Shown one piece after another: positions 1 through 13,500 of a stretch of 64,000 nt of DNA. Below the pieces are notes generated by a model. The model was not told the DNA's origin. It did not search any database and saw nothing but the letters and a program-made list of their open reading frames with translations. The translations under genes and the position numbers were made by a program. This stretch comes from Cycas panzhihuaensis (taxonomy: Eukaryota; Cycadophyta): positions 186,627,741 to 186,691,740 of the forward strand of contig CM041465.1 in NCBI GenBank assembly GCA_023213395.1, in the 5' to 3' direction. Positions within the stretch are counted from its first letter, which is position 1. Every line of letters begins with the position of its first letter.

Positions 1-3000
1 ATATCTTGAAGTACCTTTAAGATAATATAGAAGTCTTTTGGCTGCTTGCCAATGAGTAGTCTTTAGTTGTTACATGAATCTAGATACAACACTAATTAAA
101 TGCATTATGCCTGGTTGAGTAGATGTCAAGTAGATCAAACTACCAATTAACTATCTATAAAGTATAGGATTAATAGGTGTAGACTCATCCAGTTTGAAAA
201 GCTTGATTCCTATTTTTGTTGGAGTTTCCAATGATTTATAACTAGTCATCCTAATCTTTTATAGTAGATCTAGGGTATACTTCCTTTAGGAGATGAAGAT
301 GCCATTATAATATTACCAAACCCCTAAACCTAGGAAGTGATGCATTAATTCTAAATATGTCATTTTAAATTCCTTACACATGGATTCTTTATAATTTTAC
401 AAAATATAAGAATCATTTCTAGTGTAGACAAGGTCATCTACATAAAGTCACATAATTAGAATAGAATCTCTCTTGATTTTGATGTAGAGATTTTGGTCTG
501 ATTGAGACCTTTCAAAGCCTTGATCTCTAAAATATTTATCAATTTGGGAATACCAAGCCCTAGGTACGTGTTTTAAACTATAAAGTCCATTTTTAAGTTT
601 GTACACTTTATTTTCTTCCCCCTAATTTTAAAACTAATGGGTTGAAAGACATAGATATCCTCTTCAATTTAACCATTGAGGAAAGTGATTTTGATTTCCA
701 TTTGATAAACTTTCCATCCCATTTGAACTTCCAAACTCATCATCATACAAATCATTTCCATTCAAGCAACAGGAGTAAATGTCTCATTGTAATCAATGCC
801 TTCTCTTTGGGTATAATCTTTATTGACCAATCTAGCTTTGTATTTGTTAATTGATCTATTAGAGTGAAACTTGGTTTTATAGATCCACTTAGTGCCAATT
901 GCTCTTTTATTAGGAGATAAGTTAACTAATTCCCAAGTATTATTCTTAACAATTTAGTGATATTCATCTTCCATTACCTTTCTCCAAAAAGCATGTGTAT
1001 TGGCCTCATCAAAGGTTTGAGGCTCATGGGACTCCAAAACTTTGCTCATAAGGGAAAAGTTTACCATATGTGAGAGAGTGGATCTTCGATTACTATCCAA
1101 AATATTGCCTGTATCGTGATTCCTTTAAACCCATTTTGGAAGATTTTATGGTGGAGGTTGAGAAGAGGTTCCCTCCCCACTTGGTTCATTAATGACTCAT
1201 CTAGAGTCAAACATAGGAGGCACATATTTTGACTTAGTGGACTTGTTAAAATTGATTATTACTTCTTTATTTTTTTCTTGATGATCATGATAGCAGGTAT
1301 CTTCCTGAAATTTTATATCTCTACTCATCATAACCTTCTTTGACTTAGGATCATACACTTTGTATGATTTAAATATTTCACTATAGATAAGAAATATGTA
1401 GTTAATACTATAGTCATCTAATTTAGATCTCCTTTATTCAAATACATGTACATAGGTTAGGCATCAAAAAACTCTTAAATGATGTATGTTTGGCTTGTAG
1501 CCTGTCCAAGCTTCTTCAAGTGTCTTCCAACTTAGGGATTTGGTGGAATACCTATTGAGGAGGTAAACATATGTATGGACTACTTTCTCCTAAAACTCAT
1601 GGCCTAAATTTTTATCTTTTAACATTCACCTTGCCATTTCTACAATGATGCGATTTTTCCTTTCCACTACACAAGTTTATTATGGCATATAGGGATTTGT
1701 GAGCTGTCTTCTGATCCTATGATGTATATAGTATGCTTTAAATTCATTGGAGATGAATTCTCCCCTATTATAAAATCTTAAAGAGAGAAGTTTGTACCTA
1801 CTTTGTCACTCCACAAAGGTTTTGAAGTTAATAAAGTATTAGAAAGCATCTAATTTGAACATAAGGAAGAATACCTACATCTTCCTAGTGTAGTCATTAA
1901 TGAATGTGATGAAATAGCATGCACCTGCTAATGAGAGGACATCCATAGGGCTATAGGTATCTGTATAGACTAGATAAAGTAGACCAATTTCTCTATAGCT
2001 AAAGTCTGGAAAACTTTCCCTACGTTGTTTACTAAGTAGGCATCCCTCGCGTATAGTTTTATCCACTTCAATGTTAGGCAACCCACTAACCATATCCATT
2101 CTTTTTACTAGGGTTAAATTACTATAGTTGAGGTGTCTAGATATCCTATGCCATAAGTCATTGTCTAATTTAACTATGGTTCTTAAGGCATAGGTATCTG
2201 ATGGAGTAAGGACAAGTTTGAAAAGTCTCTTTTGTTATTTTGTCTTTTGCAACAATTGCCTTATTTTTCCTTTTATCTTTAATTATGCATTCACTATTAT
2301 CAAAAATGACCTTGTAATCCTAATCTATCATCTACCCTACTGATAATAGATTTTTCTTCAAGACAGGAATATATAGTACATCATCAAGGTATCTATACTC
2401 TCCTATATCTATCATGAGAGCTATGTTACCTCTACTAATTAATTCATGGGACGTATCATCTCCAAACATTATTAAACATCTTTTTCTTTTATCCAAGGTA
2501 TGAAATAAATACTCCTTATGAGTCATATGAGTGGAGCAACCTAAATCAATGTACCAACTATAATCATCTTCTTCTTTGGCATTATAATTAGATAGGAAAA
2601 GTTTGTTATTATCCCTTGTCTCAATTCTGGTATTTGTACTATCTTTCATGGGTGGTCCATGTTTTGAAAAATATTTGTCTTCTATGTAACTACTACAATG
2701 ACAATAAGTGCAATATAGTGTCTCTCTTCTCCCATAGCTTAGGCTTTAACTTTCTTGATGAGTTCTTTCAATGTAGGATGATCTCTCCTTTTTCTCATAA
2801 TGGGGAACTAGATTGTTCCTTTGTCTATTATTATAATAATCCTAATTTGATCTTGTAGCTTGAATATTTCCTTGGAAATTAGCATAATATGAATGTGCCT
2901 CAGGTTATTTCTCCTAATTTTGATACTTAGGAGGATTGATATTTCTTTGGTTTTCTCCTTGTCTATTTTAGTGAGGAGCTTGATATTTAGGTGGATCATG

Positions 3001-3724
3001 ACACATATCCCTTCTAGGATTTCTATCCCTTCTCTTAGGAGGTGATTATTTATATTTTAATGTATCCACTTGAGAATGAGATTAAATTCTAACCTTGGTA
3101 GTAAAGGCATGCTCAAGAGATTCGTTTACATTTTGTTATTCTTCGATTGACATCAACATAGCACTTAGTTGTTCCACCTTAAGAGTGCTTAGATCTCTAG
3201 AAACTCCTATGCTTGTCACCACTATTTCAAACCTTCTTATGGCACATGCACATCTCAATATTCTTTCCACTACTCTTTACTCTATTAATGTATCCCCAAG
3301 TGATTTCATTTAGTTATTATATCTTAGACCTTAGTCATGAATTCTATCATAGATTCTATTGGCATCATTCACAAGTCTTCAAATATACTTCTTAGGTTTT
3401 GAAGCTTAGATGGTGCAGCTCCTTCATAAATTAATTATAGGATATCCCATGCTTCTTTTGACTTTGTTAACCCATTAACTCATGGGAAAATATGATCTTT
3501 TAATGCACAGAAGATAAGGGTAGGAGCTTCATTATCCTTTTTAACATTTTTTTTATAAGTTATCTTTTCAATTGTAATGGCCTTTTGATCTACTCACTAT
3601 AACTTGTTCTCACAATCTCCCATATATCATTAGCAATGAGGAGGGGTCTTATCCTCCTACTCTAGTTTTAAAAGTTATTACCATCAAACTTGGGAATTAT
3701 CATGTTTCCAAAGTTCATTGTCAT
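1..3724 (-). pseudogene. copia gag-pol of element A, decayed
   Basis: Translating the minus strand gives a copia polyprotein in pieces. Gag starts at ATG 3724 with the typical opening MTMNFGNMIIPKFDG. The protease region lies in an open stretch at 2649-2332 and contains WYIDLGCSTHMT, where the family has D-S-G, so the active-site Ser is Leu here. The GAG-pre-integrase and early integrase region is at 2099-1875 (HTD-type Asp context as VYTDTYSP, then FITFINDYTRKM). Reverse transcriptase retains its catalytic YVDD, encoded by the complement of 433-444, and ends near position 1 with the conserved WQAAKRLLYYLKGT. Many in-frame stops and shifts separate the pieces, so it cannot make a full protein. 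Typical copia gag-pol is about 1300-1500 residues; the part visible here fits that. Confidence 0.88.
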
Positions 3725-5923
3725 TTCTTAGCTAAAGTTTAAAACTATAGATAAAGTAAAGTTTTCAAAGGTTTAATTTTAAAAATTAACCAAAGAAGTA
3801 ATGTGTATAGTTTTTCCCAAGGTTTTACAAATGTCCTAGTCCCTAATAAGGCTTCTACGCTCTAAGTCCAAGGATCTCTAAGGGAAACCATCAGTTGATA
3901 TTCTATCTAGTGGTGCCTACCTATAAGTGTTAAAACAGGGACTTAATATATCGGTACATGAGCTCTAAGCTTGATATACCTTAGTACGTGAGCTTCTATA
4001 AAGGTTATTACACCCCTGTGAATTGTTGGTCCACATATGCCAGACTTATGTCTAGCGACATATCTAGTGGTGAAGGTTTAACTAACCAAGACACTCACCC
4101 TCTCCAAGTCTAGCCTTGGTCTTTAAACTCCAATAAAGATAGATTCTCCACCTCAATCTACCACCTAATACACCTTATAGCCAATGACTTTCCTCATCCA
4201 ATATAAGTAGGCCAATTAGCATGTGCGTGGTGGTAACTTCAGGGGTCCTAATCATTCGCCTTACAAGGCTAAAAAAGATGCGATTAATTTAGAAAATTAT
4301 CTTTCTTAATATGAAAGTAAATTTTAATTAAATGTGGTATTACTTAATCTCTCTAAGATTCCTTTTATTCAAGAAATAAAATGAAACAAAATAGATCTTT
4401 AAACAAGATAAAATACATTTCAAATGAAAGTATGATGTAAAACTGCATATCAAGTCATAATAAGAACAAGTAAAAGAATTGAGATACTCTTCTTCTTTTA
4501 ATAAACCAGAAAAAAAATGCTAGTATATAGTCTAATATTCTTAAATTGAGATGCTCTTATAGAAATAAAGTAAGAAAATATATGCACCTGTCTAAAGTGA
4601 TGCACTAAAAAAAATGGAATCCTTAGTCTTTTGGAATGTTTGAATGAAATTTAAAACAAAACTGATCAATAGACCTTGTAACTATGCTTTTGCAAATCTC
4701 AAACTGAAAAAAGAATAAAGCTTTTAATAAAAAAGTAAAGAAACTCCTTGACTAATATGCCACATAATATTGCAAGATAATGATATTATAATTTGAGTTC
4801 TAAATTATTCCTTTATAAGAATAGAAAGAAACTAGGTGAATCTTGCAATTTTGAGAAGAAACAATGCTTGAAGTGATTAGAAGTGCTAAAAAAACAGTCT
4901 ATATTTAAATGATAATGTAAAGGATAAAATAAAAGTCAAGGTACTTGGTACCAATTTGATATATTACTCCACTTAGGCTTCTTTATGCTTATGAAGCTAC
5001 AATTGATGCTAGTGGTTATAAATAGCTTATAATCTTTATGAAAAACTAATAAATAACTCCAAAAAATTGATTAGCAGCAAATTATGCTTAAGTAGAATTA
5101 ATTTGAATGAAAAAATACTCAAGAATATTATGAAATGAGCCTGTTTAGGGATGAACTAAAGTCTTAATTAAGCAAATTTCAAGTCCTAAAAAATGATTTC
5201 AAAATAAGATGAGACTAATTCCAATGTGAAGAGCTCTGAAACAACTTTCTGTTAGTTCTTACAGTTTTGAAATCGGAGCTAAAATGGTCAAGATATTGCG
5301 AAAGCAGTGAACATACCTCTTTAAGGCTAGTGAAATAAGTATTGAAAAAAATGTTGACTTTAATTGATTTAAACACAACCAAAATAGACTCAAATCAGTC
5401 AAGAGATGATACCACCCTGAAGATCTCTGAAATATGGTTCCAATAGGACTAGTTTCACTAAAAATTGATACTCTAGGAGAAAGTTACAGTAAAAAATACA
5501 AGAAGTCCTTTTTATGTATTAACAAAATAAAAGTTTTAAAAGAAAATAAGTAGGCCTCTTTAAAGAGAAGGAGAACGGTCACATGGGACTCAATGTAGCC
5601 ACCGGCTTAGTCCTAAGGGGGGGGGACTATAGAACTCAAAAGATATAAAATATACTTAATAACTTTTAGAATTAAAATGATAAAAAGAGCTTATAATCGT
5701 TCACATCTGCCCCTTACTAAACAAAACAATGTGGTCACATGGCTTAAGGAGATCGAGGGCTAAACAAATGGGGGCTATCGCCCTTTAAACACCTGGATTT
5801 CAATTGATATCAATATTAATTAAATTTTTATAAGCTTTAATCAAATGAAACTTAAATAAAACATAAGAAATGTTGAATAAATGGGACAGACGTTGTTACA
5901 TGACCTATGCAAGTGATTTCAGG

Positions 5924-5956
5924 GCAAAACAAAGGCAAAACAAAGGCAAAACAAAG
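5924..5956. repeat. 11-bp tandem repeat, three exact copies
   Basis: The unit GCAAAACAAAG is repeated three times without change (5924-5934, 5935-5945, 5946-5956). It lies in the leader of copia element A. No function is apparent. Confidence 0.9.
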
Positions 5957-6215
5957 ATGAATATTGATCCTGTGGATTGATTAAACACTGCAAGAGGGGC
6001 ACCTCTACAGTCCACATGTAGATCGATCGAAAATGGAGATCAAAATATATATTTTATATATGTTAAAAATAGAAAAAAGGAGAATGTGAATAGGAGCCGA
6101 TGAAAACTCAAAGAAAACACACATATTTTGACAAAAAACCTTTGCACAAACAGATCACAAGGGGGTGCCTTAGCACATGTAAGGATATTTAATTGAAAAA
6201 AAATCCCCCTTTTTT

Positions 6216-6218
<3 letters not shown>

Positions 6219-6276
<58 letters not shown>
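6219..6276. repeat. (AT)n microsatellite
   Basis: An uninterrupted AT dinucleotide run of about 58 bases within the leader of copia element A. Confidence 0.97.
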
Positions 6277-6282
<6 letters not shown>

Positions 6283-6797
6283 TATATAAAACTAGTGTAA
6301 TGTGAATGTACAAAGGTAAGGAGGCACAGGTGACTCAAGCTCTCTGTAGGAGGCATCGTTTCTTACCAAATTTTAGTGGTAGTTGGGTATGCTAGATAGC
6401 AATCCACAGGTAAAGTTTTGTGCCAAACAGTTACTTGTAGGCTCAGAACAAAGCAACAGAGTAAAATGGACTACAAACGATAGGCTACAGCTCTCATAGA
6501 GATTTCTTCCAACAGAAACAATGAAATCATGTGTGGTTTTTTCTAATGACTAGAGAACTCGATCACGATCAGAACGAGTATTCATATGATATTGTTCTGA
6601 TCAGTGTGCGATCCATAGTAACGAGCTCTAAATCAACTATATTTGGTTTAAAAATAAAAAATAAAAAATATATAAATAAATTTATATAATATTCTAAAGT
6701 TTAATAACGTTGCTGATTCAATAAATCAAAATGTCATGCACATACCAAAAATAATGCCATAAAACTAGTATAACTCTTTCGAACCCCAACTGAACAC

Positions 6798-6809
6798 ACT
6801 CTAATATCA
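6798..6809 (-). other. primer binding site of copia element A
   Basis: The minus-strand reading TGATATTAGAGT resembles the plant retrotransposon primer site TGGTATCAGAGC, complementary to the 3' end of initiator tRNA-Met, with transition-type differences. It lies next to the left edge of the presumed 5' LTR, as expected. Confidence 0.6.
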
Positions 6810-7150
6810 ATATTGGCTTCAAGGTGTAGAACAGAAGGATTACAAGTAAGTATACATCACCTTGAAGTGTAAATTAATCTCTAAAATGTAAATGGCAGTG
6901 TTAAAAAACACCAGAGAGGTATTCCCCACCTATATATAAATAAATTTAGAGAGGCAATAAGTGCCTCAACCTGAACAATGTTAAAATTCAAAAAAATAAA
7001 TTAAAATATTAACTAAATAATTAAATATCTTACCTAAGGTGGCTATGGCAGATCTTAGTTAGTTGCAGGTGGCTATTTGAGGATGCTAGGTGGCCTAAGG
7101 TGGCCTAGGGAAGCTCAAGGTAGTATTAAGAGACCCAAGGTACTCACGGG
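6810..7150 (-). repeat. 5' LTR of copia element A (outer edge uncertain)
   Basis: This segment follows the primer site outward and is therefore the 5' LTR by position. The partner LTR is outside the window, so the right boundary is a guess limited by gypsy remnant B at about 7190. The last 100 bases contain short imperfect repeats around AGGTGGCCTA (7060-7120). Confidence 0.4.
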
Positions 7151-7189
7151 CACTTGCAAATTTGACATTATCCCAATAACTTTAATACA

Positions 7190-8737
7190 AACTAATAAGT
7201 GTTTTTAACTCTAATAATTTTAAGCATGCTAAATTCATCTAAGATGGAAAGGTTTAGGCTATTTACATATATAAAAGTCATCTATTATGTTCTTTCTTCA
7301 TGCTCCACCCTAATTGATAACTTATAAAATTTATTTGTATAATCTTAGATACTCATCTATCTCTATCTTAAGTTCTAAATTTTTTTTAGCAAGGTTTGAG
7401 AGTAATTTAATTGAAGAAATTTTTCTTTGAACTTCTCTACCATCTTACTCTAAATTTTAATCCTATCATTCTTATTTTTCACCCTCTCTTTCTATAGGTG
7501 ATTCCCCTATATCATTGCATGACCTTTTAGCTTAGTGCATGCAAGTTTTACTTTCGTCTTCTTTGTCATTTCCTTCTATTAAAATAATTTCTCTATACTA
7601 TTTAATCAATCAACTAACTCTTTAAGCTTTATGATGCTTCCATACTCTAAGACATCAAATTTCACTCTATTATTCTTTTCTTTCAATGCTTTTAATATTC
7701 TCTCTTTATAGGATGACAATTCTTATGGTTCCTCTTCCTCAAGATCCATTTTAGTTTTTAGGTTTGTTTCTACATTATTATTATGTCTTCTTGACCTTAT
7801 CCATTCCTTAAGAGAGTCTCATATTACTTTAGCATCACCTCTATGAGCTCTTTTATTATTCTCTATAACTCTTACATGCTCATATCTAATTGTGCAGTCT
7901 TCCTTTAGCCATCTTATCTCTCTAACTATTTACTTTCTTCTTGCAACATAAACACTTTCAATTTGCTTATAATAATTCTCAAATAGATTTTAAAAGAAAA
8001 TATAAAACTCATGAATAATTTATTATAAACTTCTTCTTCTACTCCTCCCAGAGATGAATTATACTTTGATATTAGATAATAGATAGTAATTCCTTCAACA
8101 ACGCATACATGTGAAGAAAACAAAGTAGTTCAAGGTGAAAAAAATAAAACCAAACTATTCAAGAACACTTTTCTTTTTAAAATTTCTATCTTTCAATTCC
8201 TAAACTAAATTTTTACAATACTAAAAGTATATAAAATTGATGGCCTTTGGCTACAAAAAAATCCTAACTATAATTCTCTAAAATAAAAAAACTTTCTTAC
8301 AACGAAAAAAAAAAAAAAAACCTCAAATTAAAAACTTTCTATATTTAGCAAAATCCTAATTATTACTATTTTTAGTAATTTTTTAAAAGTTCTCCAATTC
8401 TCACAAAAATTGACTCATGGGTAGTTAAACATATTATAGGCCCCATAAAAACACAATTAATATAAATTTAATCTCTTAACTGAGAAAAATAATATCCACA
8501 AGGTGTTACAAAAGTGATAAATAATCACAAAATATTATTTTGGGCCCTTAGATGATCTCGTTTGAGCTCAAAAATATTATAAATAGTACCATGACCAATA
8601 TCATACCTTATGGTGTTATGCACTTTTTGAAGACCTATATTTAAAAGAAAAGATAAGGTAAAATAAGCACTTAAATTAAAAGTTGTGACCTTGACAAGTT
8701 AACCCTCAAAATTTAGAAACTTAAAAATGCTCTCACA
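7190..8737 (-). mobile_element. Ty3-gypsy element B, truncated 5' end (LTR plus gag)
   Basis: Reading right to left, this has a 5' LTR (8737 to about 8084), a weak primer-site match (8074-8063) and gag-region sequence down to about 7190, where it stops abruptly. Gag at 7190-7640 aligns by eye with 27050-27470 of gypsy element F, and the LTR matches F's LTR. Both copies include the same gag segment, so B and F are separate insertions rather than halves of one element. No intact ORF remains. Confidence 0.75.
8084..8737 (-). repeat. 5' LTR of gypsy element B
   Basis: It is collinear with the F LTR (about 22630-23249), including shared blocks such as AAAAATAATATCC near 8490 and 23020. In element sense it starts TGTGAGAGCA, encoded by the complement of 8728-8737; F has TGCGAGAGC at the same place. 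The inner edge near 8084 is approximate. Confidence 0.75.
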
Positions 8738-9649
8738 TCAATATAATAATATCTCGTATGAGCAATCTAGTTCCATTTCTATAATAGAGGGAACATAAAA
8801 ATAATTTATATGGGTACAAGCGTCATAATATATTTACATATAATTACATATGTATTAGTCTTTAATATGATCCTACAAAAATCTAATAACAAAAGTAGTG
8901 TATGCTTCACCTAATAAAGTGTGGACTAAGCATGCATCTTACAAGAAGATATTCTACACTAATAGATAGAAATAAATGCACCATGGTTACCTTACCTAAG
9001 TTTTCTCCAGGCATATGGAACTTTAATGCTTACAAGTGGTGAGCATAAATATATATCTATATAAAAAATAAATGGTAGTAAGGAGTAAATCTTTATGGAT
9101 GATATATGCTATATACAAGCATATACACATGTATTGCATCTATGTTTAGATAATATTAGAGGTTATAAGCATATTATAGATCACTTAGGATTTGCATATG
9201 AAGAATAACAAAGAGAACAAATGGTTGGTAGAAATATCTTAGTGATTGTAATGGTGTTTCCCTAAGTAATTATTATGATAGTAGAAGTCACTTATAAAAG
9301 AAGCAACTGAGCACAACCCATGGTGTAATCACTTCAATGAAGATAATCTATAATGATTTCATCTTAAAGTGTAATAGGCCATAGACAAGCAATGAATATA
9401 TAGATATTTGTTTCATCAAATATAGATGGATAGACTGAGGCCTATAAATGCACAAAATACTAATGGAATTATACACAATTTTGAGTGACATAAATGTAAA
9501 GTTAGTACTTTAACCTTTTCTTAAAGGCAACTACAAAAGAAATTAGATTACAAGTACCATGGTGGTGATGTTAATGGCTAAGAATATGAATTTTATGGAG
9601 TAAACTATAAAAGAAAAGAAACATATATATGGATTATAGGTGTGCATCT
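8738..9649. other. unassigned AT-rich sequence
   Basis: I see no coding region, LTR edge or recognisable repeat. It lies between gypsy remnant B and the first recognisable LINE sequence and may include an unrecognised LINE 5' region. Confidence 0.5.
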
Positions 9650-9703
9650 AGGTCTAACCCTTTAATGATGATCTCCTATATTGAATCTGAGTAACCCAGG
9701 GCC

Positions 9704-10560
9704 ATTAAAAATCCAAGTTTGGATTCAATTTCCTTTTTTGCTTGATGAATTTAGAGAATAGGAATGTTTAATCAAAATAGGATCCATGTTAGGTAAAAGG
9801 TTATTAAGTTAGACTCAAACACTTTAGAGCACACTACTGGGGGATGGCAAAAGTGTGTGTCAAGTTAGATATGACTAAATAGCTTAAAAAATACCTATTT
9901 ATTAAAGTTATAAATAAGTCAATCAAAATTAATTAGGACTATGAAAGGGTCTCATTTAGATTCACTACATGTCATAGCATTGGGCATGTACATAAGTTTT
10001 GTCACTTATTCCAAGTGTCTCCTAGTTTAGACCCTTATAGAGATGAAGTCATTCCAGACCAAAGGCCCCCCACCCAACTAGTTACTAATAAGTTAAATAA
10101 GTAGAAGGAGCGATTGGCAGGGAATAACTCTATTAACAATGAGGAAATTCTATAAACTCACATAGAAATGACTACTCATCATCAATACATGATTTCACCT
10201 TAGACAAGAGAGGAAAGAAGGTGGATAGTAGTCATTAATTGATTGTAAAACAAAGGTAAAGGTCACCTCATAAGTATGCAGTATCTTCAATCAAATCTCA
10301 ATGACTCTAGAGATTAACTTAAGAAAAGGCTGGAGGTTGCTTCATCAATCCAAGGATAAACATTTAAAGTTGTTGTAGTGCCTATGTCAGGGCACTCTTG
10401 AGATAACTCAACTGATATATATATGGAGGAAGCAAATTCTCTAGATCATGTTTTAGAAACCCAATGGTTATGATCTCTAAATGTGAATGACTATCAACCA
10501 CAATAACATATGCCCAATAATAAAGATCCTCCACATCACATTCAACTCAAATCTCTAGCC
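9704..10560 (+). pseudogene. LINE ORF1 (DUF4283 plus zinc knuckle), decayed
   Basis: ORF1 of plant L1 elements binds the element RNA. The recognisable part begins near 9704 with VWIQFPFLLDEFREQE, matching the DUF4283 pattern V.W..LP..F. After a frame change come a KVCVKLDMTK segment and a CCHC knuckle at about 9961-10005. The knuckle reads FTTCHSIGHVHKFC, so its first metal-binding Cys has become Phe. The reading beyond about 10060 has scattered stops and no recognisable domain up to the ORF2 start. The N-terminus is not identifiable. Confidence 0.8.
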
Positions 10561-10582
10561 TGGATTAATTCTTCTGAATCAA

Positions 10583-13500
10583 ATGGATAGAAATAACATT
10601 TTAGCTATGCCATGGAATATAAGGGGTATTGGTCTCCCCCACTTTTAGAAACACATAGAGCTAAAATGTATAGTTTGGCAATATCATCCTCATTTTTTCG
10701 TTCTGACAGAAACTCATATTGTGTCTAAAAGTGATATGATATGCACTATCCATAGTATCTAGTTGTTAGCTCAATGGAAAGCAATTCTTCTAGATCGACC
10801 CATCGAAGGACTCTATATTATGTGGAATAGCCAATGGAAGATGATCCAGTATATTATAAGCCCTTTTCAAGATTGGTTATATTTAAAAATAGAAACAGAT
10901 CAATTCATCTACTAGGTCACTAGGGTCTATGCCTCTACTAATACTCATGTCAGATACGATTCATGGTAAACTTTGGTAGGTGCTTTAAATAATAATTAGG
11001 TAGATCATGACTATAATTTACTATTGGGGGACTTCAACTTTATGGAATACCCTAATGATAAATCAGGCGATAAATTCAAAAGACCTTATCAAAGAGATAA
11101 TTCATCTTTTGCTAAACTTAAAGATTCCCTCGGTCTAAGCTTCTTTCAAAGGGACCTCTGAATTTTACTTGGACCAACAACCAATAGGGTAGCAGTCACA
11201 TAGCTAAAAGCCTAGATAGAGTCTACATATCAAACTCTCTCAACCATCTCATTAATTAGTACCAATACATCTCAGTGAACATGGGTGTGATATATAATCA
11301 TATCCCTATTAAGATCTAATTTTCCAATAGGATTTACTCTTTTATCATAAGGAAGATAGTTTTTAAATTCAACACAATTTGGTCAAATTAGAGGACTTTA
11401 GGATTACCCTGCAATAATGGTGGGAGGAACTATATACCAGGTTAATTATTTTAGATAGCCCTAATACTCAGTGGACAATGATTATAAAGGGTCTCAAATC
11501 CTATATCAAAATATTTGGCAAAGATTATAAATGTCAATTTAAGGAACAAAGGGAATCCTTATTGATTATAATTCGTGACATCGAAAAGGAATTTAAAGAA
11601 GGAAAAGGTTTGCCTGATCTTCAATCAAAACCCATTGACTTAAATGACCAATTTTTTCTAATGCAAAAATAAGAAGTAGGAAAATAAAGAGCATGGCCCA
11701 ATATTCAATGGAAACTGCATGCTGATCAGAATTCAAAAATTTTTAATCACTATGTTAAGACATTATAACATCAGCGATCTCTTCAGCATCTGTAGGTCTC
11801 CCCCATAGAGATCGCGTACTCACGCCACAAAATCCAAAGTGAGAAATTCCATCACTTTAACCGATTATGGACCACTTAGGGCTTCTCTATTGCCAAGGCC
11901 AAAGCTACTCAAATCATACTAAGGTGAATCCTATCCCTTAGGAGTGTAGTAGAAATTTAAATGACCCTCTCAAGAGACTGATCATCAAGGAGGAAATATA
12001 CAAAATCATGATGAAGCTTCCCAAAGGTAAATCTCCAGGCCCAGATAGAATGTGTATTGAGCTCCTATTGGATATAGATTCTAATAAGGTACCTCAGCTT
12101 TTAGTAAAAGTATCAAAAAAGGTTTACCATACATGTAAAATGCATCCAACTATCAATGTAACCATAGTATCCTTGATCCCTAAACATTGTACCATGTCCA
12201 CCATCCACTAGTGGAGACCCATAAGCCTCTGTAACACACTGCATAAAATAATAGCTGAAGTTATATCCAATCGACTCAAAGAGTTCCTTCCTTAGGTTGT
12301 TAATGAAAATCAAATAGCCTTCATAAAAGGTCGATGTATAGAAGACAACATAATAATGATTGTTGAGGCTCTTCATACTATACATACAAAAAGGCAACAA
12401 GTAGCTCTAGTCAAATTGGACATGAATAAAGCTTATGGCATAGTGGAATAGGACTTTCTTTTTGCCATCCTTTCTTAAAAGGGTTTACAAATAGACCATA
12501 TCAGCTAGATCAAAGCCATGATCTCTTTGGTTTTCATAGCCATAAAAAGCAATGGCTTACTTGATTGCCTCATCTATACTAGTAGAGGAATTTACCAAGG
12601 ATGCCCCTTATCTCCTTATCTATTCATGATTGATATGGGCGACCTCTCTTCTTTATTAGTATGGCTCCAGTCAATGGGTCTTCTCCAAGGGGTTTCTATT
12701 GATGGAAAAAAGGTCACAGTACACCAAATCTTTGCAGATGATACCATATTATTAGGCCATCCTTCACATGTAGAAATCAATGTCTAGAGCCAAGTGCTTA
12801 GTTTTTTTGGTCTCGTAGCAAGGATGATGATTAATCACAGTAAATCCAACATCATCTTCAATGAAGTAGATATAGAGGATCAATCCTCTTTGGCAATATC
12901 CCTGGGAACTCCAATCATCCCTAAATCTATAATCTTCAAATACCTAGACATCCCTATGGGCATCTCTAAACTAAAAATTATTGATTGGCATCCTTATATT
13001 TTAAAAATCAAGAAGAAGTAAAACGCTTGGCTAACCAAATCTCTCAACCTAATAGGCAGACAAAGTCTAATAGAATCGACCCTATCCTAAATGCCTAATT
13101 ATCTAATGTCCATCATTCAAGCTCCTAAAGTAGTGCTATCAATAATTCGAAGCCTATTCATAAGATTCCTCTAGAAACCATGATCAACATAAGCGAGGTT
13201 ATCTACCTAGTGAAGTAGAGCACACCGTCTAATCACAAGGGTTGAGGTGGCCTTAGACTTAAAGACCCTTTTATCATGGCAAAGGTGAGAGGGGCAAAGC
13301 AGTTATAAGATCTATAGAATAGAGAAAATAAAAAATGGGCCCACATTATTAGGAGGAAGTATTGTTTAGTGCAACCAACTAAATAGCAACTTGCAACTCC
13401 CAACCATCTAAATAAAAGATTCATAATTTGGAATAATATGGTAGAAACTTAGGATAATCTCCACTATAATACTATATATTCTCTAGGATTAATAGGCCTT

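Larger units (their letters stand above)
3725..6797 (-). other. long leader of copia element A
   Basis: About 3 kb between the primer binding site and the gag start, with no coding region that I can support. This is much longer than the usual plant copia leader of a few hundred bases or less. It holds a 9-base G run at 5617-5625, an 11-bp tandem repeat and a TA repeat (listed separately). On the minus strand it also has two copies of a degenerate motif (about 5490-5430 and 5290-5240) that recurs in other element leaders here. Part of it may be a later insertion that I cannot delimit. Confidence 0.6.
1..7150 (-). mobile_element. Ty1-copia element A, minus strand, 3' end outside window
   Basis: A degenerate LTR retrotransposon reading right to left. 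In element order it has a 5' LTR from about 7150 to 6810, a tRNA-iMet-like primer site, a leader of about 3 kb, gag beginning at 3724, protease, integrase and reverse transcriptase. The RNase H tail and 3' LTR lie beyond position 1. The outer edge of the 5' LTR cannot be fixed because its partner is not in the window; 7150 is only the limit set by gypsy remnant B at about 7190. Copia order (integrase before reverse transcriptase) is seen directly. Its protease region closely resembles that of element D, so the two belong to related lineages. Confidence 0.85.

Noticed and set aside
12113-12400. 95-codon minus-strand open stretch
   Set aside because: It lies antisense to the LINE reverse-transcriptase reading and has no recognisable content.
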